43,800 nt of DNA, taken from positions 1 to 43,800 of the forward strand of contig JAUIEW010000009.1 in assembly GCA_030429365.1 (NCBI GenBank), written 5' to 3'. Made by a program: the position numbers and the translations under genes. Below are positions 31,429 through 41,800 of this stretch, one piece after another (within the stretch, counting starts at the first letter, position 1; every line of letters begins with the position of its first letter). This DNA is from Phycisphaerae bacterium (GTDB lineage: Bacteria > Planctomycetota > Phycisphaerae > UBA1845). The notes below the pieces were generated by a model. That model saw only the letters and a list, made by a program, of their open reading frames with translations, did no database searches and was not told where the DNA came from.

Positions 31429-33195
31429 CTACTGGTCAAATTCGGACTGAAAGGCAGAAAAATCGGTGAGATCGACGTCACTGTCCGAATCGGCGTCAAA
31501 AGCCTGCGCACACGCCGTATCGCAGTATCCGGACGTCGGATTCACCGGTTGCGAAGGACCGGCATAGCAATCGACAAACGACTGTAGGTCACCGGAAGCC
31601 ACCAGCCCATCGCCATCGAAATCGCCCAGTCGCGGGAAGTGGATGCTGGTGTACTGGTCGACGGCCACATCGCAATATTCGCGCTCCGCGCCGCTGGGCC
31701 AAACGATCCGAAGGCGATCGATTGAAGTCGCTGCCCCCAATCCGAAGTGGACCGGCAAGTCGCTTTGATTGAATGTCCCCGCGTTGGTGTTTGCTTCACG
31801 GCGAATCGTGCGCTCTGAGGGCGTCCCGGATTCAATCGTGGCATAAACGGCGGCCCCGATCGCAGTGGTGTTTGATGCGGTTCCTATCAATCGAACACCA
31901 AACCAATGGTTGCCATTGGTCGCAGCGCCATTCAGAAACACGCGTTCAATCCAAGCCGAGTCCGTCGTCGCAATCAAATCCATGTCGCCGTCGTTGTCGA
32001 TGTCGCCCCAAGGGCTGTCATACGAACCGCGATTGACCTGTTCCAATCCTTCTGCCGCAGTCACGTCGGTGAACTCCCAGTTGCCATCGTTGCGGTAGAG
32101 TTTTCGAGACGTGTCGGATCCGTTGCGGGCGTCGTGATCGTGCAAGAAAAGGTCTAAATCGCCGTCATTGTCGTAGTCGACGGCCCGACCACCGTTCAAA
32201 TCGCCCGCAACATCAGTCAACAGCGTATGCCCGGTGAGCGTGTCCACATCGGTGAACATGTTTCCGCCATCATTGCGCCAGATTTTGCTGGGTTCGCTGT
32301 CCGCGCCGACCATGAACAAATCGAGGTCGCCATCGTCGTCAAAGTCGTAGAATTCTGCGCCATAACTGTTTGTCATGAATTGCGTGCCGTTGCTGTCGGC
32401 GATGTCGATGAAACCCAGCGAACCGCTTTCAATCAACTGGTTTTCGTAGAAATTATTGCGGATGTTGTTGTCACCGCGACACGTCGAGATGTAAATGTCG
32501 AGATCACCATCACCATCCGTGTCACCGATGGCCATCCCGTACGCCTTGACGCCGACCGCTTGCTGGAATCCGACTGCAGCCCCCACGGGCGTGAAAACCG
32601 AGCCCGGTCCTTGCAGATATATCTCGTGCTTCTCGATCGGTCCTTCCATCGCGATGATCAGATCGAGATCCTCGTCACCATCGATGTCTGCCCACGCCAC
32701 GTTCTGATGGAACCCCGGGTCATCGAGTCCCGTTGCGACGCTGGCGTTGGTGAACACACCTGTCCCGTCGTTGAGCAGCACATCGCCAGCCGCCCCGCCG
32801 GCCGTGTTGGACTGGCCCACGAAGACGTCGACAAACCCATCCCCGTTGTAATCCCCCCAACACGCGCTCCATGATGGGCCGATTCCCGACGGCAGATTTC
32901 CCAGAATCTCGGTAAACGTAAGCGTCCCCAGACCGATGAGGTTGTTGCGGAGAAGCCGCTGCGAGCCTGATGCCCCTTGGTAGAAAAGATCGAGGTCACC
33001 GTCGTTATCGATGTCCGCGAGCGATGCGCTGCGGGCGTCCACGTTATAGCTCGCCGGCAAAACACTCGCGCTGACGTCCGAAAACAGAGGGGGCAATACC
33101 CCCCGGCTGCCAGAAAAATCGTCCGCTGCCGCAATTCCACTGACACTGCAAACGACGGTCGTGCCGACCACAAGACCCGTTCTAACTCTCCGCAT
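31429..33195 (-). CDS. Secreted VCBS/FG-GAP repeat protein with UnbV domain and dockerin-like tail
   Basis: 588 residues from ATG 33195. GGAG 8 nt upstream favours this start over the longer frame to 33279. Signal peptide MRRVRTGLVVGTTVVCSVSGIAAA. Residues about 45-420 hold repeated VCBS/FG-GAP blades with Ca loops of the type D.DNDGDLDLF (ASLADIDNDGDLDLFYQG, WGDYNGDGFVDVFVGQ, IGDTDGDGDLDIYIST, AVDYDNDGDLDLFLHDHD), forming a beta-propeller. Residues about 430-505 are the ASPIC/UnbV domain (NGNHWFGVRLIGTASNTTAIGA, LPVHFGLGAATSIDRLRIVWPSG). The C-terminal 60 residues are a dockerin-like pair of EF-hands (LGDFDGDGLVASGDLQSFVDC, FDADSDSDVDLTDFSAFQ). Likely a Ca-stabilised surface or matrix protein. 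Confidence 0.9.
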   Translation of the reverse strand: MRRVRTGLVVGTTVVCSVSGIAAADDFSGSRGVLPPLFSDVSASVLPASYNVDARSASLADIDNDGDLDLFYQGASGSQRLLRNNLIGLGTLTFTEILGNLPSGIGPSWSACWGDYNGDGFVDVFVGQSNTAGGAAGDVLLNDGTGVFTNASVATGLDDPGFHQNVAWADIDGDEDLDLIIAMEGPIEKHEIYLQGPGSVFTPVGAAVGFQQAVGVKAYGMAIGDTDGDGDLDIYISTCRGDNNIRNNFYENQLIESGSLGFIDIADSNGTQFMTNSYGAEFYDFDDDGDLDLFMVGADSEPSKIWRNDGGNMFTDVDTLTGHTLLTDVAGDLNGGRAVDYDNDGDLDLFLHDHDARNGSDTSRKLYRNDGNWEFTDVTAAEGLEQVNRGSYDSPWGDIDNDGDMDLIATTDSAWIERVFLNGAATNGNHWFGVRLIGTASNTTAIGAAVYATIESGTPSERTIRREANTNAGTFNQSDLPVHFGLGAATSIDRLRIVWPSGAEREYCDVAVDQYTSIHFPRLGDFDGDGLVASGDLQSFVDCYAGPSQPVNPTSGYCDTACAQAFDADSDSDVDLTDFSAFQSEFDQ

Positions 33196-33862
33196 CGCAA
33201 TTGCTCCGGCCCCCTCCAAATTGGCTCTAGGGGCGATAAAATTCATAATTGAGAACAAAACTAAATCACAGCCGCCCATGGAGATGCCTGTATGGGCGTC
33301 CGCCGTTTTCTAATCCTAGCGATTGGCCATGGCGTACAGCAAGCCTGAACTGCCGCGGCGGTATTTCACATGAGGGAGCCTGCTTGGCTTGTCCCGATAA
33401 CAGCGGCTCCACCAACCATGGCAAGTCAGCCGAGGGCGGCGACGTACAGATTTTTCGCAAGCAATAGCTTGTATCAGGCCCCCCAATCCACGCATAATGG
33501 AGGTGAGGTGAAAGAAGTGGACTGAGGGGAGCCAGGCATTTCTTCAGCCACGCATCCGTATTGAAGAAGCGATAGCTCAAACTTGGGCATGCCACCACGG
33601 CGAAGCCCATGCAGCGTGGATCAAGAGTGAGCCATCAATGGTCGGACATGCACACAAAGGCAAGTGCCGACTCTTCTATTAATTCGGTTTTCGACTGAAA
33701 TCATTTTCCGCATGGTGAATCGATCAGTTGCGTTCGTTTCCCATCGGGATGTCTTGAACAGAAAAACGTCATGGGATCACACAGTCTTTCCCTTCAGGGA
33801 ACTTAAGGAATCGAATGAATTCGGCAGCATTCAAAACTCATATCAGTTTAGGAGAGCGGCTC
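33196..33862. other. Long region without a clear gene
   Basis: 667 bp between two outward-facing genes. A 114-codon minus-strand frame (33610-33266) and a 72-codon plus-strand frame (33249-33467) are open, but neither has a ribosome binding site, a signal or a pattern I know. The first is oddly rich in Cys, Pro and Trp. A stem TTCTTCA...TGAAGAA lies at about 33539-33567. The stretch could be decayed mobile DNA or a non-coding RNA. Promoters for both flanking genes must lie inside, but none is clear. Confidence 0.4.
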
Positions 33863-36800
33863 ATGCTCACACGCAAGACATTGGCACGATTGGTATTGGT
33901 GGTTGGAGTGGTCGGGGTAACCGCTACCTCGTTCATTTCGCCAGCGATGGGACAAACATCGTATTGTCTTTCCAAATTTCAACAGCAGGAAGAGTTCGAT
34001 TGCGGAAGCCGGGGCGCATCGGTTTGCGATCCGTTTACCGGTGTCGGCGCCGAAGTCATCTGGCGTCAGCCTGACTTCTCGGGTTCGACGGATGGAATCA
34101 TTCCCGGATCCACGAATACCCTGCCTTCTATTCCGATCAACTACGCGCAGCGCGTTCCCAATACCGGCGACTTCACCGGTATTGCGTCGCCTTGCTACGA
34201 ATTGACCATTGCGTGGGGAGATCCAACGGATGCCACCACCACCGGTGCTCGCCTCACGACTGCCGGCGCCACCAACCTCGCCAGTCCGTCAATTCACCTT
34301 GACGGTGTTGTTCGGTTCAAGATGGCGGTGACGGCATTCAAGTTCAATCCGGTCACCAATTACTTCGGTGCGCAGGTTCCGCTCGAGGTCTCCGGGGACG
34401 CAGCGATCTTGATGTGCATGGCCGTTCGCGAGACCGGTACCAATGCATCGCTCGGTTCAACCGATACCGGTACGGGCGACTTGGAATACGTTTACCTGCC
34501 TGGCTCGGAAGTCATCCCGGCACCGACGAATGGCTTCATGGGCGAATTCCCCCCAGGCGGAAAGCGCTTCATGGCCAGCAACGAATTCTGGCCTCCCGAC
34601 GCCAGCGAATTCACGACTGTTGAATTCGATCTCAGCACGCTGGACTCAAGCCGCGTTCGTGGATTTGCCAACGATAGCGATGGCGTAAACACCGCCGGTG
34701 ATGGCGTCCTCGACGCAACGAGCAACGGCGACGGCGTGAACCGCGGCACCATTGAATCGCTCATCTTCTCGGCGGACACAGCCAATTCAGATGGCGAATA
34801 CTTCTTTATCTACATCGACGATGTCGAACTTGAATCACCGGTCGACGACGAGACGCTTGCCGCCCCGCGTGTTCAGGGACCAATCTTCTCAACCGATACG
34901 ACCGCAACCGTCGCTTCGAAATTCAACCTTTGCGACATGTCGGACGTCACTGAGGTTGAACTCTTCATCAACGGCGTTTCGGCGGTTGGTGGTGTGGACG
35001 TGACGGCCAACCCGGTTGCACCGGTCAACGGTGTGGCCACGTTTACGGGCTTGTCGCTCATCGCTGGCGACGTCATCACCGCAACCCAGACCGACACGCA
35101 AGGTTCGGGCGATGTGACGAGCCCGCTTTCCAAGCCAGTCGAAGTGTTCGGCCCAGGCGTTATCCTCGCCGACAACTTTGACAACTACTCAAGTCAATTG
35201 GAACTCAACGAATTCTGGAGCGATTCGATTGGTTCACCAAATCCAGCCGATGCCAAGTTGTTGCTGACCGCTGGCGGTGGCGCGAGTTGCCCGAACTATC
35301 TCCAGGAAGACAACCCCGCCGGCGCCAATGCCGCGCGTTTGTATCGTTCGATCGGATCGGCCAATGGTTCAGATGACGATCCGATGTTCGTCACCTGGAA
35401 CTTCAAATACACAGACGCCAATACGCTCAATGGCCGGACCCGCTTCGAATTGGCGAGGTTTGCCAGCGGTACTTTCTCGACCGGCGCACGCAGTGAAGGA
35501 ACGGCTGGCATCACGATGTTCAACCAGATCGCTGGTGGCCTGCTGACCGATTACAACCTGACGCTTCGCGTCACGGACAACTCAGAGGTGGCTGGGGACC
35601 TGACTTCAAATGGATGGACCCTCGCTTCCGAAAACTACCGCATCGCCAGTGGCGTGCCCCGCACGATTGACACCTGGCACAAGATGCAGATTGAGGTCCG
35701 CTCGGATGTGATCAACTACTACATCGACGACGTGAACGTGAACCCGGCCGGTTATGAAGATGGCGTTCCGCGCCCGAACGCGCTGCCGTATACGCACGTG
35801 ATCGTCGGCGAAGGATTCAGCACCAACGATCCGGTCATGTACTTCGATAACGTATCGGTGACCATCGGTTCCAATGGTCTGACGCACCCGTTCGCTGATC
35901 CGCTTCCGGATCCGCCGACCATCCAAGAGCCGATTTTCCCGGGCGACACCGTCGTCACGTTGACGGACATCAGCACGAATGCGACTGAAGTCCGAGTCAT
36001 TCTTGATGGAACGACGACAATCGCGACGGTCTCGACGACTGGATTTGAAACGACCACGATTGACGTGACGGTTCCGGCACTTGCGTTTGAAGATTCGCTT
36101 ACGGCCGAACAGACGGTTGGTGGCCTGTCCAGTTGCGAATCCGCAGCGGCAGTTGCTTTGATTCCGACGGTAACAATTCTCGACGACGTATTGGAACCGG
36201 ATGGAACGGTTGTCAATGTTGGCGGCGTTGAGGAAGGTGACGCTGACGAAATCCGCGTCTACGCCGACGGCACAACCTTGATCGGTACTTTGGTTTCGCC
36301 CGCGACGGATGCGGTTGCTGTTACCGTGTCACCGCTGGTTGAAGGCGAATTGATCACTGCAACTCAGGTTATCGGTGGGCTCGAAAGTGAGCATTCACCA
36401 GCCGTTCTCGTACGCTTCCGTCCGCCGCTCAGTCTGACCGTCACCGTTGCAATCGACGAAGACGGCGTCAGCAGTGACGGCAACGCGGACTTTGAGTTCG
36501 TCGGTGCTGCACAGCGGATTGGTTCTGCACCGGTTGGAAAGGCGCTCGAACCGCAGACGGGCGTGTGGCAGCGATTCGAGTACTCATTGACGGGCGGCGA
36601 CCCTGTCATCCAGTTCCTGGATAACATTGGAACGCCGAACCAGCTTGATGCCGGAGGCGGCAACTACAGCATCGATTCGATCTTCTTCAGCATCAACTCG
36701 AATGGTCCTGTGAGTGCTGGTCCGTACACCGTGTACATCGACCACACGTTCTACATCGATTCGGGTGGACAGGAAGTTCTCATTGCTGACGCAGAGATTG

Positions 36801-38629
36801 CCAACCCATATCCGCTCTTCCGCGGACAGAGTTCTGGTATCCTCGCAAGCAACTCGAGCACGCTTACCGGTGAAACCAGCATGGACGGTTCGAACGCCAC
36901 CAAGGTTGACTGGGAATGGCCCGATGAAGACGCGGGTAACGTGACGTCGGTGTACCGTCCAGGTGTTGCGTTCCCGGATGACGCCTTGGCCGTTGGTTTC
37001 TACGTGTTGTTCAACGACTTCACGACGAATGCGGTCGCGGCTCCGACACTGCTTGAGCCCAACGTCGGCGACATTCCGTTTGTCCGCCTCAATGACGTGG
37101 ACCCGGCTGCAACGTCGGTTGAGTTGTTCCGCAACGGCGAATTCTTTGCCTCGGCTGTTCCGGGAGGCACGTCTGTCGACATCAACGTCACCACCAATAG
37201 CGTTGTCCTTGACCAGTACGTGGCACGCCAGACCACTCCGGACGGTACGAGCGAACTCGGATTCCCGCGTGGAATCACGCTGCCGCCGGCGCCGACGATT
37301 GTGTCGCCTGTCTTTGAAGGCAGCACGTCAATTGACGTCAATGACATCCTTCTGGTTGCGAATGCGACAACCACGCAGGTGCAGGTCTCTCGCAATGGTG
37401 CTGTGATCGGTACGGTTAACACCACCGGTTTCGAGAGCGCTTCAGTGACTGTTTCGCCTGTACCGAGCGTGAATGAAGGAGACATCTTGACGGTCACGCA
37501 GACGGTCAACGGTTTGGTCAGTCCCGATTCCGAACTTGCAATCGTTGAAGGTTCTGCGACGCCTTGTGGCATCGCCTTCTCTGATAACTTCGATACCGAC
37601 ACATCCGCAAACTGGAACATCAATGCCAGTTCTGCTGACACGTCAGCGATATTCGCCTTTGACTACAATGCGGGCGGTCTGCTGATTCCGCCGTCACCAA
37701 ATGGTGGAGGCACCACACTCGGATTGCGACTGGCTGCCAACATCAGTGCGCCGAACTCGGTGGAGGCCATCACGCTTTCGCCAGTCGGTCAGAGCTTTGG
37801 TGGCGACTATGTCATGCGGTTTGATATGTGGATGAACTCCGTTGGACCGTTCCCAGGCGGAGGCGCCGGATCGACTGAATTTGTCACCGCAGGTGTGGGT
37901 TATGACAACACAACTGTCAACGCCGCGTTTGGTAACGGTGCAGGTGGTTGGTTTGCTGTCAGCGGCGAAGGCGGTTCGGGTAGCGACTACCACGCTTACA
38001 AGAACTCGGCGCTGCAGGACGTTGGTTCGTTCTTTGCCGGCTCGCGTAACGCATCTGCGATCTACTACAGCGGCATTGGCGGAGTTGACGTTGGTTCGCT
38101 TGGTCAGAATGCTGCATTCCCGACCACGCAGACTGGTATCCTGCAGTCAGGTGCTGCGGGCTTCAGGTGGCATGAGATGACGATCTACCGCAGCGGCAGC
38201 AAAGTGCGTTGGGTCCTCGATGATCTCCCGATCGCCGAAATCGACGCGAGCGTCGGTGCGACGTTCCCGCTTGCTGGAAATATCAGCATCGGCTACAGCG
38301 ATCCGTTCACGTCGTTGGCGACCGAACCAGACCTGATCTTCGGTCTGATCGACAACCTGGTTGTCGAAGGATTCGGTGGTGGCGACTGCAACGCCAACCT
38401 CGTCGGTGACGACTGTGAATCGCTTGGCAGCTTCGACTGGAATGCCGACGGCAATGTCGATGACGGTGACGTTGCAGGTTTGGCCGACTGCCTCGCCGGA
38501 CCGGGCACGTCACCTGCTCCGAGCGTGTCAGGTTGCGAATCAACGTGCCTGAATGTGTTCGACAGCGATGCCGACAACGACGTTGACCTTGTCGACTTCG
38601 CAGAATTCCAGGACACGGTCACACCGTAA
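33863..38629 (+). CDS. Very large secreted multidomain protein with Ig-like repeats, lectin-like domains and dockerin-like tail
   Basis: 1588 residues from ATG 33863, with AGGAG 8 nt upstream; ATG 33815 would add 16 residues. Signal peptide LVLVVGVVGVTATSFISPAMGQ. Five Ig-like units of about 80 residues alternate with jelly-roll domains. Each starts APT/PPT..P.F.G and ends GD..TATQ...G (APRVQGPIFSTDTTAT, PPTIQEPIFPGDTVVTL, IPTVTILDDVLEPD, APTLLEPNVGDIPFV, APTIVSPVFEGSTSIDV). The jelly-roll domains include GVILADNFDNYSSQLEL and, near residue 1245, DNFDTDTSANWNI, which is related to the PEP-CTERM proteins at 28790-31088. The last 70 residues are dockerin-like EF-hands (DWNADGNVDDGDVAGLADC, FDSDADNDVDLVDFAEFQ). 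Probably an adhesin or matrix protein binding glycans. It is followed by a strong terminator. Confidence 0.88.
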   Translation: MLTRKTLARLVLVVGVVGVTATSFISPAMGQTSYCLSKFQQQEEFDCGSRGASVCDPFTGVGAEVIWRQPDFSGSTDGIIPGSTNTLPSIPINYAQRVPNTGDFTGIASPCYELTIAWGDPTDATTTGARLTTAGATNLASPSIHLDGVVRFKMAVTAFKFNPVTNYFGAQVPLEVSGDAAILMCMAVRETGTNASLGSTDTGTGDLEYVYLPGSEVIPAPTNGFMGEFPPGGKRFMASNEFWPPDASEFTTVEFDLSTLDSSRVRGFANDSDGVNTAGDGVLDATSNGDGVNRGTIESLIFSADTANSDGEYFFIYIDDVELESPVDDETLAAPRVQGPIFSTDTTATVASKFNLCDMSDVTEVELFINGVSAVGGVDVTANPVAPVNGVATFTGLSLIAGDVITATQTDTQGSGDVTSPLSKPVEVFGPGVILADNFDNYSSQLELNEFWSDSIGSPNPADAKLLLTAGGGASCPNYLQEDNPAGANAARLYRSIGSANGSDDDPMFVTWNFKYTDANTLNGRTRFELARFASGTFSTGARSEGTAGITMFNQIAGGLLTDYNLTLRVTDNSEVAGDLTSNGWTLASENYRIASGVPRTIDTWHKMQIEVRSDVINYYIDDVNVNPAGYEDGVPRPNALPYTHVIVGEGFSTNDPVMYFDNVSVTIGSNGLTHPFADPLPDPPTIQEPIFPGDTVVTLTDISTNATEVRVILDGTTTIATVSTTGFETTTIDVTVPALAFEDSLTAEQTVGGLSSCESAAAVALIPTVTILDDVLEPDGTVVNVGGVEEGDADEIRVYADGTTLIGTLVSPATDAVAVTVSPLVEGELITATQVIGGLESEHSPAVLVRFRPPLSLTVTVAIDEDGVSSDGNADFEFVGAAQRIGSAPVGKALEPQTGVWQRFEYSLTGGDPVIQFLDNIGTPNQLDAGGGNYSIDSIFFSINSNGPVSAGPYTVYIDHTFYIDSGGQEVLIADAEIANPYPLFRGQSSGILASNSSTLTGETSMDGSNATKVDWEWPDEDAGNVTSVYRPGVAFPDDALAVGFYVLFNDFTTNAVAAPTLLEPNVGDIPFVRLNDVDPAATSVELFRNGEFFASAVPGGTSVDINVTTNSVVLDQYVARQTTPDGTSELGFPRGITLPPAPTIVSPVFEGSTSIDVNDILLVANATTTQVQVSRNGAVIGTVNTTGFESASVTVSPVPSVNEGDILTVTQTVNGLVSPDSELAIVEGSATPCGIAFSDNFDTDTSANWNINASSADTSAIFAFDYNAGGLLIPPSPNGGGTTLGLRLAANISAPNSVEAITLSPVGQSFGGDYVMRFDMWMNSVGPFPGGGAGSTEFVTAGVGYDNTTVNAAFGNGAGGWFAVSGEGGSGSDYHAYKNSALQDVGSFFAGSRNASAIYYSGIGGVDVGSLGQNAAFPTTQTGILQSGAAGFRWHEMTIYRSGSKVRWVLDDLPIAEIDASVGATFPLAGNISIGYSDPFTSLATEPDLIFGLIDNLVVEGFGGGDCNANLVGDDCESLGSFDWNADGNVDDGDVAGLADCLAGPGTSPAPSVSGCESTCLNVFDSDADNDVDLVDFAEFQDTVTP

Positions 38630-38667
38630 GGAAGGTGTCAGTCCGATGATTTGATTGACCGTTTGAT

Positions 38668-38701
38668 AGCGGGCCATCCGCCAAGGGTGGCCCGCTTTTT
38701 T
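38668..38701 (+). terminator. Rho-independent terminator of the large surface protein gene
   Basis: AGCGGGCCA (38668-38676) pairs with TGGCCCGCT (38688-38696), further extended inside by TCC/GGG, and is followed by TTTTT. It starts 39 nt after the stop codon. Confidence 0.92.
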
Positions 38702-38824
38702 GTGACGCGAATTCTCACTCATGTTTTCTGAGAAAGCGTCCATCTTGTGAACCTAAGATTAATATGCAGCCTTCCATATGGCTGCCAAAAGCCAACTGGA
38801 TTTCACGGTGGAGAGAAGATTTTC

Positions 38825-41800
38825 ATGAGACGTTATCGAAGCAGCACAGCGACCGTCTGTTTTGACAATAATCGTTTCCAACATCATTTCGCCCGATTGT
38901 CCGCGATGGCGTGTTTGCTGCTTTTCGCTTCCGCTACTTCGGGACAGACCCAAGGCCCAGATGAATCGGAAAGCCTGTCGATCCCACAGCAAACAGATCT
39001 CATCACCGGGCTCAACGCTCGTTTGACGGCATTGGACAAGGACGGCGAGTTTTCTTTTCTGTCCGGCGCTCGGGTGGATCAATCGGATTGGGTTGGCAAC
39101 GTCTGTCACTTGAAGCTGACCATTCCGGCCTTCGCCAGTGCATCACCCGACATCGATGAGGTGCAGGAGCTCAGCGAAACGCTCACGAGTTCCATCCGAA
39201 GCGATCTTGACTTCGGCGGCGTCATTGTTCGGGTGCGGGCTGATGAGTTTGACACCTATCGATTGCTCGAAGACTTCGTCCCGGTGGTCGGACCGGGAAC
39301 GTATCCCCCGCTTCGTGAAGACGCCGCGATTCGTCCCGGTGAAAACGCCGCGACGCCGGATGAAATCGAGGCAATGCGCACGCTGGGTGGCCCCAGCGCC
39401 AACGCAGGAAATCAACCGACCGGCGCGCTGTCGGGCGTCGTCGTGTTTACAACTGCTGGACATGGATGGACGGCCAACACGAGTTCTTGGGGATTGCAAC
39501 GACCACTCCTTCTCGACATGGTCGAAGACTACGGCAACCTCGATCAGTTGAATTACTTTGTGAACTACTTGTTCAATGCGGGTGCGACTGTGGTCGCGTT
39601 TCGACCCGTTGGATACCAAGATGAAGAGGTGGTCCTCGATCAGGACGATCCCGGCGTGACGTATACCGGCTCATGGATCAACAGCGGATCGAGTCCCTAT
39701 TACGAAAACGGAACAACGAGCAGCGGTATCAACTATCGCTTCGCGGTGGTCAATGTGACGGAAACCGCAACCGCCCGCTACACCCCTAATCTTCCGACAT
39801 CCGACTACTACCCGGTCTACACTTGGGTGCTCGACTCGAACAATCGGACCCCTCAACTCTACCGAATCGCACACAGCGGAGGAACGACCGAGGTCCGGGT
39901 TGATCATCGCGTGGTTGGACGCGGCTGGGTCTACCTTGGTTCTTATTATTTCGAAGCCGGAACTGAAGGCTACGTCGAAATCAGCAACCAATCGACGGAG
40001 GGCGGAAACGTCATTGCCGACGCGATTCGCTTCGGTAACGGGATTGGTGATGTTGTCGGCGCCGGCCCTGGAACCATCAGTGGTTATCCGCGAGATGAAG
40101 AAGCCCAGCGATACTGGGCGGAAAGCGAAGCCGGGATCAATGCGGTCGGTATGCCCAGCACCATCTACAACTGCTGCAGCAGTGACAACAGCGACAATAT
40201 TTCGACAGCCGCCCGCTGGGCTCGCGAAATGAACAATACGACGTTCAACATCGATCGCTGGCGACGCATTTACCTCGAGTTCCACAGCAATGCGTCGAGC
40301 GGTGGCGCACGGGGTACGGTGGCACTCGTGACGGGAAACAACACCACCAATCAGACACAACTCGCCACGATTCTTGGTGACGAAGTCGAGCAGGACATGC
40401 TCATTCTCGACTCGGATTTCGAATTCTCCTGGGCAGCGCGGAGCAACCCGGCCAACGGTTCGTTCGGGGCAATCAGCACCACCGCCAACAGCAACGAATT
40501 CGACGCAACGATTCTTGAAGTTGCTTTCCATGACAACGCAACCGATGCGGCGCTACTGCTCGATCCCAAGGTTCGCGACGGCGTGGCTCGCTCCAGCGTT
40601 CATGGCCTCATCAAGTTCCTCAATGTCCAGCCGGGAAGCACGGTTCCGCTGGCGTTTGCGCCGACTCAACCGCGCAACCCGCGTGCGATTCACGATGGCA
40701 ACGGCGGCATCACCTTGTCCTGGGACACGCCTCTGGTCGGTGAAGCCCATGGTGACGCCCCCACCGGATACCGGGTCTACCGCTCAAGCAACGGTTATGG
40801 ATTTGATTCCGGAACCGATGTCGGTTTGACCAACTCGGTGACGCTCAATGATGTGCCGCCCTACACCACGACGTACTTTAGAATCGCGGCGTACAACGCG
40901 GGTGGGGAGTCTCTGCCGTCGATCACGATCGGTGCACGCGCCCGCCTCAATGGTCCGGCGAAGTACCTCATCGTCAACGGTTTTGATCGCGTATCACGCT
41001 CACAGAATCCGCGACAAGTCCTGGGCGGACTGGGCACGCAGCGTCGTCCCATTCTTCGCCACGTGAATTCATTCGACTACGTTGTTCAACATGGCGATGC
41101 GCTGGCCGAAGCCGGTGTCGATTTCGATTCGTGCCAGAATGAAAACATCATCAGCGGTGCGGTTGATCTGACCGACTACCAAGCTGTCCTGTGGATCTGC
41201 GGTGAAGAGTCTTCAGCCGACGATACCTTCAATGCAACCGAGCAAGCCCTCGTGACGACGTATCTCAATGGCGGCGGCAAGCTTTTCGTCAGTGGCGCCG
41301 AAATCGCCTGGGATCTCGACAACCTCGGCAACGGTGTGGCGTTCTACAACAACGCATTGAAAGCCGACTACGTCGGCGATGACGCCGGCACCTACAACGT
41401 GGGCGTGGTGGGCGGTTCCATCTTTGACGGGATCGGGTCATTTGCGTTTGACGATGGCTCGATTTTCTACGACTCGGAGTTTCCGGATCGACTTGGACCG
41501 GTCGGGGGCAGCACGGCAGCTCTGACTTATGTCGGTGGCACTGGTGGTACGGCGGCTGTCGTGTTCGACGGCGCATCGCAGGTGGTGAATCTGGGTTTCC
41601 CATTTGAAACGATCACATCGGAGTCGAGCCGGTTTGAGATCATGGAGGCGGTTGTCGATTTCTTCGACGTCGGAATCGATCTATTCGATCACGCGTCGTT
41701 TGTCGAATGCATGAACGGTCCTGACACAGGTACTACCCTGCCCGATTGCGGTCCCTTTGACTATGGCGCCGACAGTGATGTCGATCTCGATGACGAGCAA

